Positions 9,525-16,898 of a stretch of DNA of 64,000 bases are shown here, one piece after another. The notes beneath the pieces are model-generated. The model ran no database searches and was not told the origin of the DNA. It saw only the letters and a program-made list of their open reading frames with translations. This DNA is from Terriglobia bacterium (lineage in GTDB: Bacteria > Acidobacteriota > Terriglobia > Acidiferrales > UBA7541): contig JAIQEV010000013.1 in the NCBI GenBank assembly GCA_020073585.1, forward strand, positions 1-64,000, given 5' to 3'. Each line of letters starts with the position of its first letter. Position 1 is the stretch's first letter. The position numbers and the translations under genes were made by a program.

Positions 9525-9539
9525 GTCCGCAAAACGGAC
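9525..9539 (+). terminator. small hairpin after the HEPN-type gene
   Basis: GTCCG-CAAAA-CGGAC is a perfect 5-bp stem six bases past the stop codon, followed by AAATAAAATC rather than a T-run. It may end the transcript but is weak as an intrinsic terminator. Confidence 0.3.
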
Positions 9540-9850
9540 AAATAAAATCGCAGAGACGTATAGCGGGATAATGCGGCAGATGGCCTAGACTTCACGAGTA
9601 AGCAGGGTGGCCCTCAGTTTTAGGTGGGGCCTTTGTTCGCGGCTGGCGCACTCTTTGCCGCAGAAACCCACGCCCACCCGTTTCCCCCTGCCAGTTCGAA
9701 CAGACACCCCGCTATCCCCCGGCAGGCAAACCACTTATCAGTATCTAATTGACAACCAGTACCTCTGCTGCTATCATTCCCCGTGAATCGCGGCCCGCAC
9801 CTCCGCCCGCTCCCCTCATTACCTCTCCTTACTTCACAACTTCATCTCAC

Positions 9851-10128
9851 GCTCTTCCAAAAACCGGAGCGCCCCGCAACTCTCCTGCAATCAATGAATT
9901 GCCCACTCTTTGCACTCTTCCAAAAACCGGAGCGCGCCGCAACCCTCCCGGAATCAAAAGCATGCGCACTCTTTGCAAAAACACCGGGGGTGTGGGGCCT
10001 TACTTTCAACTTTCAACTGTCAACTTTTAACTCCCTTGCCATCAGCAGTTCCAAAACAAAGGACTTCATCTCTACTGGAATCTGCAGTTACAAGAAAACC
10101 AGGGGGGTGGGGGTCATTCTGTTAACCA
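9851..10128. repeat. degenerate 62-bp tandem units plus G-rich element
   Basis: CTCTTCCAAAAACCGGAGCG occurs at 9852 and again at 9915 (period about 62), with a third, shortened unit (GCACTCTTTGCAAAAACACC) near 9966 running into GGGGGTGTGGGG. A second G-rich block, GGGGGGTGGGGGT (10102-10114), ends in TTCTGTTAACCA. The same G-run plus TTCTGTTAACCA ending recurs at 49395-49419, so this is a dispersed composite repeat. Confidence 0.6.
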
Positions 10129-10130
10129 GC

Positions 10131-11126
10131 TCACAGCGTGCGGAAGAAGAAGTGCCAGGTCACATTCACCAGCGTATGCACGATCGCCGAGGCGAAGATC
10201 GACCCGCTCTTGCGCCACGTCCAGCCGTAGCACAGGCCGGCAATCGCCGCCAGCAGCGCGTAGCGCCAGTTCGGGAAGCCGTTGTTGGCGATGTGCGCCA
10301 GGCCGAAGAGCAGCGAGGCTGTCCACCAGCCGGCAAATTCGCTCTTCGACGCGCGCCCCAGCAGGTTCTGCAGCAGCCCGCGGAAGAAAAACTCCTCGGG
10401 CCACGCGGTGAAGAAGAAAATCCCCAGGACCGTGAGGGGAATCGTTTTCCACGCTTGAAGCTGCGGCTCGAAGCGGATGAAATGGATGGCCTGGCCCAGC
10501 GGCGCGGCGATCAGCAGAAAGACCGCGAAGCTGCCGAAAATGTAAACTCCCCAGCCGCGGCCCCAGTCGAGCGCATAGCCGGTGCCGTCCACGCGGCGCG
10601 CAAAGAGGAAGGCCGCCAGGGCGATGCTCAGGGTAAAAAGCACCGCCAGGACGTGTCCGGGCTGGCCGCTGGGGAAGGCCAGGAGCTCGCGCAGCGGCAG
10701 AAACTTCACCGCGGCCCACAGGCCCGCCAGCGTCAGGAAATCCTGCCAGGCGCCGGGCGCCGCGCCTTCCGCCGAGGCCGCGAGCAAGAGCGGCAAAAAC
10801 ACCAGCGCCGCGGCAATCCCGGCGGGGCGGAACGCCAGCACGCCGTTTTCGAGCGCGTACAGCAGATACGCGAGATACGCGGCCGCCCCGAGAAGGTAGC
10901 CCGTTCCGGAGCCGAACAACGCGCCGAGCCATTCGGAGACGCCGCGCGCCGAGGGGAGGAGCGCCACCGCCAGCAGAAACGCGAAGACCGTCAGCGTCGC
11001 GGCAAAACCGCGCCCGCCATAGCCGTGCCACGAAGCGTAGAGCGCCACGCCCAGGCACATCCCCGCCCACAGGCCGAGGCCGGCCAGAGTGGGAAGTTGC
11101 GCACCGGGTTGACGCGAGGGCGACAA
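10131..11126 (-). CDS. CPBP-family intramembrane metalloprotease
   Basis: Polytopic membrane protein of the CAAX-protease/bacteriocin-processing family. The EEXXXR motif is in AWPEEFFFRGLL, the second His motif in LFGLAHIANNG and the third in SAIVHTLVNVTW, all in the C-terminal third within hydrophobic helices, as expected for the glutamate and histidine metal ligands. The substrate is unknown; members process prenylated or peptide targets or act as structural partners. The longest frame starts at TTG 11126; an ATG at 11060 (residue 23) is a sensible alternative because a TTGACG promoter-like box for the divergent gene overlaps the first codons. Confidence 0.85.
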   Translation of the reverse strand: MSPSRQPGAQLPTLAGLGLWAGMCLGVALYASWHGYGGRGFAATLTVFAFLLAVALLPSARGVSEWLGALFGSGTGYLLGAAAYLAYLLYALENGVLAFRPAGIAAALVFLPLLLAASAEGAAPGAWQDFLTLAGLWAAVKFLPLRELLAFPSGQPGHVLAVLFTLSIALAAFLFARRVDGTGYALDWGRGWGVYIFGSFAVFLLIAAPLGQAIHFIRFEPQLQAWKTIPLTVLGIFFFTAWPEEFFFRGLLQNLLGRASKSEFAGWWTASLLFGLAHIANNGFPNWRYALLAAIAGLCYGWTWRKSGSIFASAIVHTLVNVTWHFFFRTL

Positions 11127-11173
11127 AGTACGTTAGTGTATCGCACAGAACCAAGCGGGCCTATGAGCGGAAA

Positions 11174-12361
11174 ATGAGCGGACCAATCCCAACCCCGGCG
11201 CAGACCGCCGCGCAGCGCCTCGCCTACATTGATTGGATGCGCGGCCTCGCCTGCGTGCTCATGTTTCAAACGCACGCCTACGATTCCTGGCTGAGCCCGG
11301 CCGCGCGCAAATCAGCATTCTTTCTGTGGTCGCAACTAGGCGGCACGTTTCCCGCGCCGCTTTTCGTCTTTCTCGCCGGCGTTTCCTTCGCGCTGGTGAC
11401 GGAGCGCCTTCGCGCCAAGAGCGTGGCCCGCAACGCCGTCGCCCGCGCGACCATCCGGCGCGGCGCGGAGATTTTCGGCCTGGGCCTGCTCTTCCGCGTG
11501 CAGGAATTCGCCCTGGGCTATCCCTCGGCGCCGTGGACCGATCTCCTGCGCGTGGACGTCCTGAACATCATCGGCCTCTCCATGATGCTGATGGGCGTGC
11601 TCTGCTGGGTGGCCGCGGCGGCCGCGCCGGGCGCGCTATCTCTCGCGGGAACGGCCGCGAGCGTGCGCCTGCGCAACATTTTCGCCGCGCTGGCCGCGGC
11701 TGCGCTGGTGGCTCTGGTCACCCCGCCGCTGTGGACCACGCACCGCCTCCGCTGGCTTCCGTGGTTCCTGGAGTCCTACGTCAACGGCGTGCACATCTTC
11801 AAGGAGCCGCAGCCCTGGCTCTTCCCGCTCTTCCCCTGGGCGGCATTCGCCTTCGCGGGTCTCACCGCCGGTTTTCTGCTCTTTTCCGAGTACGCGAAGA
11901 AGAGACAAGCCGCCGTCGTCGCCGCTCTCGGCGGGGCAGGCATTCTCGCTTCTCTGCTTTCTATCTTTTTTGATCGCGCGCCCGTGCGCCTCTACGCCGT
12001 TTACGACTACTGGCACACCAGCCCCAACTTTTTCCTCATGCGCTGCGGCCTGCTGCTGCTGATTCTGTTTTTGGTTTACGCGTGGTGCCGCTGGGGCCTG
12101 GCGCTGAAAGGCTTCAGCCCCATCGTGCAGCTTGGCAATACTTCGCTGCTGGTCTATTGGGTGCACATCGAATTCGTGTACGGGGGCTTCTCGATCCTGC
12201 CCAAGGGGAAGTGTTCCATCGCGCAGGCCAGCGCCGGCCTGCTGGTCATCTTTCTGGCCATGCTGGCGCTGTCGCTGGCGCGCACGCGCCTGAAAAAGGA
12301 TCGCCTTATGGTTTTCCTGGCGCGCTGGAAGAATTCGCGGGCTGCTGTGGGATCCGGATAA
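11174..12361 (+). CDS. HGSNAT-like membrane acyltransferase (DUF1624-type)
   Basis: A 395-residue protein with about ten hydrophobic helices. The N-terminus R-L-A-Y-I-D-W-M-R-G-L-A (15-26), then QTHAYDSW and PLFVFLAGVSFAL, matches the heparan-alpha-glucosaminide N-acetyltransferase-like family in which acyl groups are passed across a membrane to sugars. The C-terminal LGNTSLLVYWVHIEFVYG is also typical. It is divergent from the CPBP gene (47 bases between starts) and its 3' end overlaps the convergent ftsB-like gene by 56 bases. The acceptor is unknown; O-acetylation of a cell-surface glycan is a guess. Confidence 0.8.
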   Translation: MSGPIPTPAQTAAQRLAYIDWMRGLACVLMFQTHAYDSWLSPAARKSAFFLWSQLGGTFPAPLFVFLAGVSFALVTERLRAKSVARNAVARATIRRGAEIFGLGLLFRVQEFALGYPSAPWTDLLRVDVLNIIGLSMMLMGVLCWVAAAAAPGALSLAGTAASVRLRNIFAALAAAALVALVTPPLWTTHRLRWLPWFLESYVNGVHIFKEPQPWLFPLFPWAAFAFAGLTAGFLLFSEYAKKRQAAVVAALGGAGILASLLSIFFDRAPVRLYAVYDYWHTSPNFFLMRCGLLLLILFLVYAWCRWGLALKGFSPIVQLGNTSLLVYWVHIEFVYGGFSILPKGKCSIAQASAGLLVIFLAMLALSLARTRLKKDRLMVFLARWKNSRAAVGSG

Positions 12362-12644
12362 TCACTTCGCCGGGGCGCGCCAGGCCCAGTTCGTCGCGGG
12401 CGATTTTTTCGATGAGCTGCGGGTCGCTCTTCAGCGCCTTGACCTGCCCGGCAAGCTGCTGGTTCTCGTCGTTCAGCCGCTGCAGCTCTTTCTTCAGCGC
12501 GGCGATCTCTTTCTGGGTGCGCCGCATGGCCAGAAAGCCGTGCGTGCCGAAAATGTTGTCCATCAGCAGCAGCACGACAACCAGGCCCAGGAACGTGCGC
12601 AGGTGCCGTTGCAGGAAAGCTTGCAGGTTGTCCGGGAGGGCCAT
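12306..12644 (-). CDS. ftsB: FtsB/DivIC-type septum formation initiator
   Basis: Short bitopic cell-division protein, 112 residues. A short cytoplasmic N-terminus is followed by a membrane helix (about 16-33, LRTFLGLVVVLLLMDN), a coiled coil (about 42-75, RRTQKEIAALKKELQRL) and the conserved DPQLIEKIARDELGLARPGE segment that defines the family. In other bacteria it works with FtsL and FtsQ in the divisome. AAGGAG lies 9 bases before the ATG, inside the 3' end of the phosphohexomutase gene, whose stop is 6 bases upstream, so both are probably co-transcribed. The C-terminal extension is Pro/Ser-rich and overlaps the convergent acyltransferase gene. Confidence 0.88.
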   Translation of the reverse strand: MALPDNLQAFLQRHLRTFLGLVVVLLLMDNIFGTHGFLAMRRTQKEIAALKKELQRLNDENQQLAGQVKALKSDPQLIEKIARDELGLARPGEVIIRIPQQPANSSSAPGKP

Positions 12645-12650
12645 GGCGCG

Positions 12651-14078
12651 CTACTCCTTCAGCAGCCAGTGGGCCGCGTCGCGCGCCAGGCGCGCCGAGG
12701 CGTCCGCGCCGTCCGTCTCGGTGTAGATGCGCAGCAGGGGCTCCGTGCCGGACATGCGGCAGAGCATCCACGCGCCGTCGTCGAAGACGAATTTCGCGCC
12801 GTCGGTGCGGTCGATGCTCGCGACTTTGCGCCCGGCCAGCGTGCGCGTGTCCGCGCCGATCCTGGCCAGGGCGCGAATCTTTTCTTCTTCGCTGAGATGC
12901 AGATTCTGGCGCAGCGGCCAGAATTCGCGCCCCAGCTTGCGGAACGCCGCGCGAATCTGCTCGCCGAGCGAAGCGCCGCGCGCCGCGGTCATCTCCGCGA
13001 CGAGCAGGCAGGCCAGGATGCCGTCCTTTTCGGGGATGTGCCCGCGGATGGAGAGCCCGGCGCTCTCTTCGCCGCCCAGCGCGATCTTGTCTTCGCGGAT
13101 GAGCTGGCCGATGTATTTGAAACCGACAGGCGTCTGGTAAGTTTTCTGCCCGCGGGCCGTCGCGGCCGCATCAATCATCTGCGAGGTGGCCACGCTGCGC
13201 GCCGCGGCCAGGTTCCAGCCGCAGGTCTCGCAAACGTAGTCGTAGAGGAGCGCGAGAATGTGATTGGGGGAGATCCAGGCGCCGTCGCGGTCCACGATGC
13301 CGAAGCGGTCGGCGTCGCCGTCGGTGGCCAGACCCGCGGTGGCTCCGGCTTCGCGCACGGCGTGGCTCAGGGGCTCGAGAATTTCCGCGGAGACGTCCGG
13401 GCCTTTGCCGTCGAAGAGGACGTCGCGCGTGGTGTGGATAGCCTGCACGGGAATGCCGTGCGCGGCGAGCGCGCGGTCGAGGTAGCCGATGCCGCTGCCG
13501 TGGCGCGGATCGACAACGAATTTCATGCCGGATTTGCGAATGACGTCGAAGCGCACCAGCTCATCCATGCGCTGGAGGAAAGGCTCGGCGAGAGAAACGA
13601 TTTCCGCGGCGGGCGGCGCGGATTTGCCGCGGTGTTTCGGGGGAGGCACGCTGCCGGAGGCGGCCAGCTTGGCGACGCGGGCTTCGATGTCTTTGGTGAT
13701 TTCGGGGAGCGCGGGGCCGGCGTCGGCGGAAGAGAATTTCAGGCCGTGGTATTCGGCGGGATTGTGGCTGGCGGTGAAGTTGATGGCGCCATCGAGTTTG
13801 CGGCGCATGATTTCGAGGGCCACGGCGGGGGTTGGCGCGAAGGTGCTGGCGCGCAAGACGCGGATGCCGTGTTGCTGGAGCACTTCAACGGCGAGGCTGG
13901 TGAACTCTTCGGAGTAGAATCGCGTGTCGCAGGCGACGAGCAGCGTGGGGCGCTGCGCGCGGCTCTTGGCGTGCTCGGCGATGGCGGTGACGGCGAGGCG
14001 CACGTTGGCGAAAGTAAAATCGTCCGCGATCAGCCCGCGCCACCCGGAAGTGCCGAACTTGATGGGGGAAGCAGCCAT
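12651..14078 (-). CDS. phosphoglucomutase/phosphomannomutase family protein
   Basis: Alpha-D-phosphohexomutase of 475 residues, interconverting 1- and 6-phosphates of a hexose (glucose, mannose or amino sugar). Four signatures are in order: phosphoserine loop TASHNP (102-107, Ser104), metal loop DGDADRFG (253-260), sugar loop GGEESAG (335-341) and the phosphate-binding SGTEPLLRIYTE near the C-terminus. FGTSGWRG at 8-15 is typical of the phosphoglucomutase branch. Upstream of the ftsB-like gene on the same strand. The exact sugar is not clear; a glmM role seems less likely given the GGEESAG loop. Confidence 0.92.
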   Translation of the reverse strand: MAASPIKFGTSGWRGLIADDFTFANVRLAVTAIAEHAKSRAQRPTLLVACDTRFYSEEFTSLAVEVLQQHGIRVLRASTFAPTPAVALEIMRRKLDGAINFTASHNPAEYHGLKFSSADAGPALPEITKDIEARVAKLAASGSVPPPKHRGKSAPPAAEIVSLAEPFLQRMDELVRFDVIRKSGMKFVVDPRHGSGIGYLDRALAAHGIPVQAIHTTRDVLFDGKGPDVSAEILEPLSHAVREAGATAGLATDGDADRFGIVDRDGAWISPNHILALLYDYVCETCGWNLAAARSVATSQMIDAAATARGQKTYQTPVGFKYIGQLIREDKIALGGEESAGLSIRGHIPEKDGILACLLVAEMTAARGASLGEQIRAAFRKLGREFWPLRQNLHLSEEEKIRALARIGADTRTLAGRKVASIDRTDGAKFVFDDGAWMLCRMSGTEPLLRIYTETDGADASARLARDAAHWLLKE

Positions 14079-14144
14079 GCCCGGCTATTCTAGCCTGCCG
14101 CGCGGCAAGCCCAAAGCGCTGTTCGCGGGAGACGGAGGGAAACG

Positions 14145-14486
14145 ATGATCGCCGGAGGACAAAACCGTGTGGTGCTGGTGACGTGCGGATCGCTGGCGGA
14201 GGCGCGGCGGATTGCGCGCGGGGTGGTGGAGGCGCGCCTGGCGGCGTGCGTGAATATCGTGAGCGCGCCGGTGGAGTCGATCTATCGCTGGAAAGGGAAG
14301 GTGGAGCGGGCGCGCGAGTTTCTGTTAGTGATGAAGACGACGGCGAAGCGGCTGCGCGAGCTGGAGCGGGAAGTGCAGCGGCTGCACAGCTACGAGGTGC
14401 CGGAATTTATCGCGGTGCCGATTGTGGCGGGTTCGCGCGAATATCTGCGCTGGCTGGGCGGGAGCGTGAAGGGTGTTCCGCGGTGA
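14145..14486 (+). CDS. cutA: CutA1 divalent-ion tolerance protein
   Basis: Small trimeric PII-like protein, 113 residues, first known from copper tolerance in E. coli; its biochemical role is still debated. The family line is clear: VTCGSLAEARRIARGVVE, LAACVNIV, SIYRWKGKVE, then HSYEVPEFIAVPI and YLRWL. GGAGG precedes the ATG at 14145 by 6 bases. It is divergent from the phosphohexomutase gene and convergent with the trans-sulfuration gene, with a palindromic repeat between the two stop codons. Confidence 0.94.
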   Translation: MIAGGQNRVVLVTCGSLAEARRIARGVVEARLAACVNIVSAPVESIYRWKGKVERAREFLLVMKTTAKRLRELEREVQRLHSYEVPEFIAVPIVAGSREYLRWLGGSVKGVPR

Positions 14487-14539
14487 CGAATAAGGAACAT
14501 CGGCGGTACGGGCTTCAAGCTGTGCATTTTTATACGCGG

Positions 14540-14559
14540 GCACAGACTGAAGTCTGTGC
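14540..14559. repeat. palindromic repeat between convergent genes
   Basis: GCACAGACTGAAGTCTGTGC is a 9-bp perfect stem with a 2-base loop. It lies between the converging stops of cutA and the cystathionine synthase-like gene, where it could end transcription from both sides. The string is familiar to me as a common dispersed repeat in acidobacterial genomes, but only one copy is in this window. Confidence 0.6.
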
Positions 14560-14567
14560 TACTGGGG

Positions 14568-15710
14568 CTAGATGTACATCAGGGCCTGGTCGAGGTCGGC
14601 GATGATGTCGGCGACGTCTTCGATGCCGACGGAGAGGCGGACTAAGCCATCGGTGATGCCGATGTTCTGGCGGATTTCGGCGGGGATGGAAGCGTGGGTC
14701 ATGGAGGCGGGGTGGGAGATGAGGGTCTCGACGCCGCCGAGGCTTTCCGCGAGGGAGCAGAGCTTGACGTTGTTGAGCAGGGCGCGCGCGGCTTCGGCGG
14801 AGCCCAGTTCGAAGGAGAGCATGGCGCCGGGACCCTTCTGCTGCTTGCGGGCGAGTTCGTGCTGGGGGTGCGAGGGCAGTCCGGGGTAGAAGACCTTCTT
14901 GATTTTGGGGTGGGCGTCGAGGTGCTTGGCGACGGCCATGCCGTTGACACTGTGCTGGATCATGCGCACGGCCAAGGTCTTGATGCCGCGGGAGACGAGG
15001 AAGCAGTCCATGGGGGCGAGGCCGGAGCCCGCGGAGCGCTGGATGAAGTAGATTTTCTCGGCGTCGGCGGGGCGGGTGAGGACGACCGCGCCGCCGGTGG
15101 CGTCGCTGTGGCCGTTCAAGTACTTGGTCATGGAATGGACCACGATGTGCGCGCCGAGGGCCAGGGGATTCTGCAGGTAGGGGCTGAGGAAGGTGTTGTC
15201 CACGACGAGGGTGACGCCGCGAGCGTTGGCCAGAGCGGCGGTGGCGGCGATGTCGGAAAGAATCATGGTGGGGTTGGTGGGGGTCTCGAGGTAGATCATC
15301 TTGGTGCTGGGGCGCAGGGCCGCGGCCAGTTGGTCCTGCGAGGAAGTGTTCACGAAGCTGAATTCCAGGCCGAACTGCACGAGGAGCTGCGTGGCGAGGC
15401 GATAGACGCCGCCGTAGACGGCCTCGGAGACGACGACGTGGTCGCCGGGACGGAGCAGGCGGAAGACGGCGTCGATGCCGGCCATGCCGGAGGAGAAGAC
15501 GTAGGCGCTCTGGCCGCCTTCGAGCTGGGCCACGCAGCGCTCGAGGGCCTTGCGGTTGGGATGGTTGGTGCGGGCGTAGTCGTAGCCGGCGGTGTACTTG
15601 CCGAACTCCTGCTGCACGTAGGTGGAGGTCTGGTAGATGGGCGCGACAACCGCTCCGGTGGAGGGATCCGGCTCCTGGCCGACGTGGATGGCATCTGTGG
15701 CAAAGCCCAT
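14568..15710 (-). CDS. trans-sulfuration PLP enzyme (cystathionine gamma-synthase/lyase family)
   Basis: PLP-dependent Cys/Met metabolism enzyme, 380 residues. QTSTYVQQEFGKYTAGYDYARTNHP is split here as QTSTYVQ (27-33) and YDYARTNHPNR (43-53); the PLP lysine is Lys196 in VHSMTKYLNGH; DNTFLSPYLQNP (171-182) and SLGGVETLISHP near the end are typical. Synthase (metB), lyase (mgl/mccB) and O-acetylhomoserine sulfhydrylase are hard to separate by eye. I chose ATG 15710 because AAGGAG lies 6 bases upstream; the frame opens a little earlier at 15734. No SAM riboswitch was recognised upstream. Confidence 0.9.
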   Translation of the reverse strand: MGFATDAIHVGQEPDPSTGAVVAPIYQTSTYVQQEFGKYTAGYDYARTNHPNRKALERCVAQLEGGQSAYVFSSGMAGIDAVFRLLRPGDHVVVSEAVYGGVYRLATQLLVQFGLEFSFVNTSSQDQLAAALRPSTKMIYLETPTNPTMILSDIAATAALANARGVTLVVDNTFLSPYLQNPLALGAHIVVHSMTKYLNGHSDATGGAVVLTRPADAEKIYFIQRSAGSGLAPMDCFLVSRGIKTLAVRMIQHSVNGMAVAKHLDAHPKIKKVFYPGLPSHPQHELARKQQKGPGAMLSFELGSAEAARALLNNVKLCSLAESLGGVETLISHPASMTHASIPAEIRQNIGITDGLVRLSVGIEDVADIIADLDQALMYI

Positions 15711-16068
15711 GGTGTTCTCCTTGCGTTGCGACACCCGGCGCGCGAAGGCGCGTTCTCAGAACCGCAAATGGCGGAGCGTCCGGGGTGTGCAGGCTCGCAA
15801 GCCCGCTTAGTTTTCGGACGAGCAGAGTCAAGTGAAGTTACAAGAGCCCACGCGGGGAGTCAATTGCCGGGGAAAAGGGGCCGTGGGCCGATTTGGCCTG
15901 TGCGGCGGCGCGAGCAGGCCGCCCGGCTGCCCGCAAATCCGGCGCAATCAGAGATCGAGAGGGACGAGGCCCGCGGGCAAGCAGCCGGCACGCTCCCGGG
16001 AGCATCCGAAAAGAGTAGAGGCGGCACTTGACCTGGGTAGCCCGGGCGTAGAGGATGGAGTCCAACAC
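15711..16068. other. divergent intergenic region
   Basis: About 360 bases between the trans-sulfuration gene and the small secreted protein gene, which point away from each other. A TTGACC at 16028 could be a -35 box for the rightward gene but has no good -10 partner. An open frame continues upstream of 16069 but lacks protein-like features, so I see no gene. Confidence 0.6.
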
Positions 16069-16491
16069 ATGCGACGGTCTTTTCTCTGTTTCACGATCAT
16101 GATTCTGGGAGTCCTGGCCCTAGCCCTGGCGGCCGGCGCGGGGCGCGCGCAGGAGAAGAACCCGGCGCCGGGCAAGGGCAAAGCGCCGGCGCCCGCGGCG
16201 CAGAACCGCCTGACCATCGAAGTTACCGGCGGCGAGAACAACGTGCCCGTGGAAAATGCCAGCGTGTACGTGAAGTTCGTCATCGAGCGCAAGCTCATCA
16301 AGGACAAGAAATACGAGCTGAACGTCAAGACCAACCGCGACGGCATCACGCACGTGCCCGACGCGCCGCTCGGCAAAGTGCTGATCCAGGTGATTGCGGA
16401 AGGCTGGAAGACCTACGGACGCTGGTTCACGATCACCGATGCGCAGCAGACCATTCAGATCCACCTCGAAAAACCGCCACGCTGGTACTGA
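16069..16491 (+). CDS. small secreted protein, carboxypeptidase-regulatory-like fold
   Basis: A 140-residue exported protein of unknown role. An N-terminal signal peptide (MRRSFLCFTIMILGVLALAL) ends near AGAGRAQ, followed by a Lys/Pro/Ala linker and one beta-rich domain with TIEVTGGENNVPVENASVYV, TNRDGITHVPDAPLGKVLIQV and AEGWKTYG; this pattern resembles carboxypeptidase regulatory-like (transthyretin-type) domains. GGAG lies 9 bases before the ATG. The frame is open to 15832 but that part precedes the signal peptide. Followed by about 400 gene-free bases. Confidence 0.75.
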   Translation: MRRSFLCFTIMILGVLALALAAGAGRAQEKNPAPGKGKAPAPAAQNRLTIEVTGGENNVPVENASVYVKFVIERKLIKDKKYELNVKTNRDGITHVPDAPLGKVLIQVIAEGWKTYGRWFTITDAQQTIQIHLEKPPRWY

Positions 16492-16825
16492 AAAGCCGCA
16501 GAGATCCCGAGAGTAAGAGCCGAAGAGTGAAAGAGTTGAACGGAGAAAATAGCGCGGCGGTGCGCGGCGATTTTTTTCTTAGTGGATTGGATTGTCCGGT
16601 TCCTGACTGTTCCACGGTGCAACTTTTCCGCATCCGTATTGCCCGCAAATTGTGCAAACCGCATCAGGGCATTGATGCGCGTAGAGTTAGCGCGAGCGCA
16701 GCGTGCTTTTCCACACGGTTTTCAACACTTGTGTGCAAATTGTAAGCGGAGAGAAATGTGCTGCGGCGATTCGGCATGCGGCTTGCACAGAGGGCGCTCC
16801 GTGACATTTTTTGCCCGCGGTTTTT

Positions 16826-16855
16826 TTGACCCGTTCGAAACAGGGGTGTTAGAGT
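16826..16855 (+). promoter_or_regulatory. putative promoter of the permease gene
   Basis: TTGACC (16826-16831), 18 bases, TAGAGT (16850-16855). Transcription would begin near 16862, so the hairpin repeat at 16871 would lie in the 5' leader. Prediction by eye. Confidence 0.4.
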
Positions 16856-16870
16856 AGCGCACAGATTCGC

Positions 16871-16896
16871 GTGGACCGCTTTGGGGTCACGCCTAC
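16871..16896. repeat. dispersed hairpin repeat, family B copy
   Basis: GTGGACCGCTTTGGGGTCAC followed by GCCTAC, three bases before the permease ATG-proximal TATG. GACCGC/GGGGTC pairs less well than other copies. It abuts the start codon of the permease and could influence ribosome access. Confidence 0.65.
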
Positions 16897-16898
16897 AT

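Larger units (their letters stand above)
9519..10130. other. gene-free region rich in repeats
   Basis: About 610 bases between the HEPN-type gene and the CPBP protease gene with no supportable gene. Besides the tandem units listed separately it has GGCCC/GGGCC pairing around 9610-9632, and a TCAACTTTCAACTGTCAAC low-complexity stretch at 10005-10033. Confidence 0.65.
16492..16898. other. gene-free region ahead of the permease gene
   Basis: AT-richer than its flanks, with AAGAGTTGAACGG-type sequence after the stop (16530-16545), short direct repeats of GCATTGATGCG type near 16671, and the promoter and hairpin repeat listed next. No gene is supported here. Confidence 0.6.

Noticed and set aside
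9851-9990. Repeats that could be taken for a CRISPR array
   Set aside because: Units are about 62 bases, degenerate, only two to three in number and have no unique spacers of constant length; no cas genes nearby.
10114-11154. A second long minus-strand frame overlapping the CPBP protease
   Set aside because: Arg/Gly-rich translation without hydrophobic helices or motifs; the other frame has all three CPBP motifs.
16825-16860. GTTCGAAAC near 16832 as a tRNA T-arm
   Set aside because: The flanking bases do not pair as a T-stem and no acceptor, D or anticodon arm could be found.
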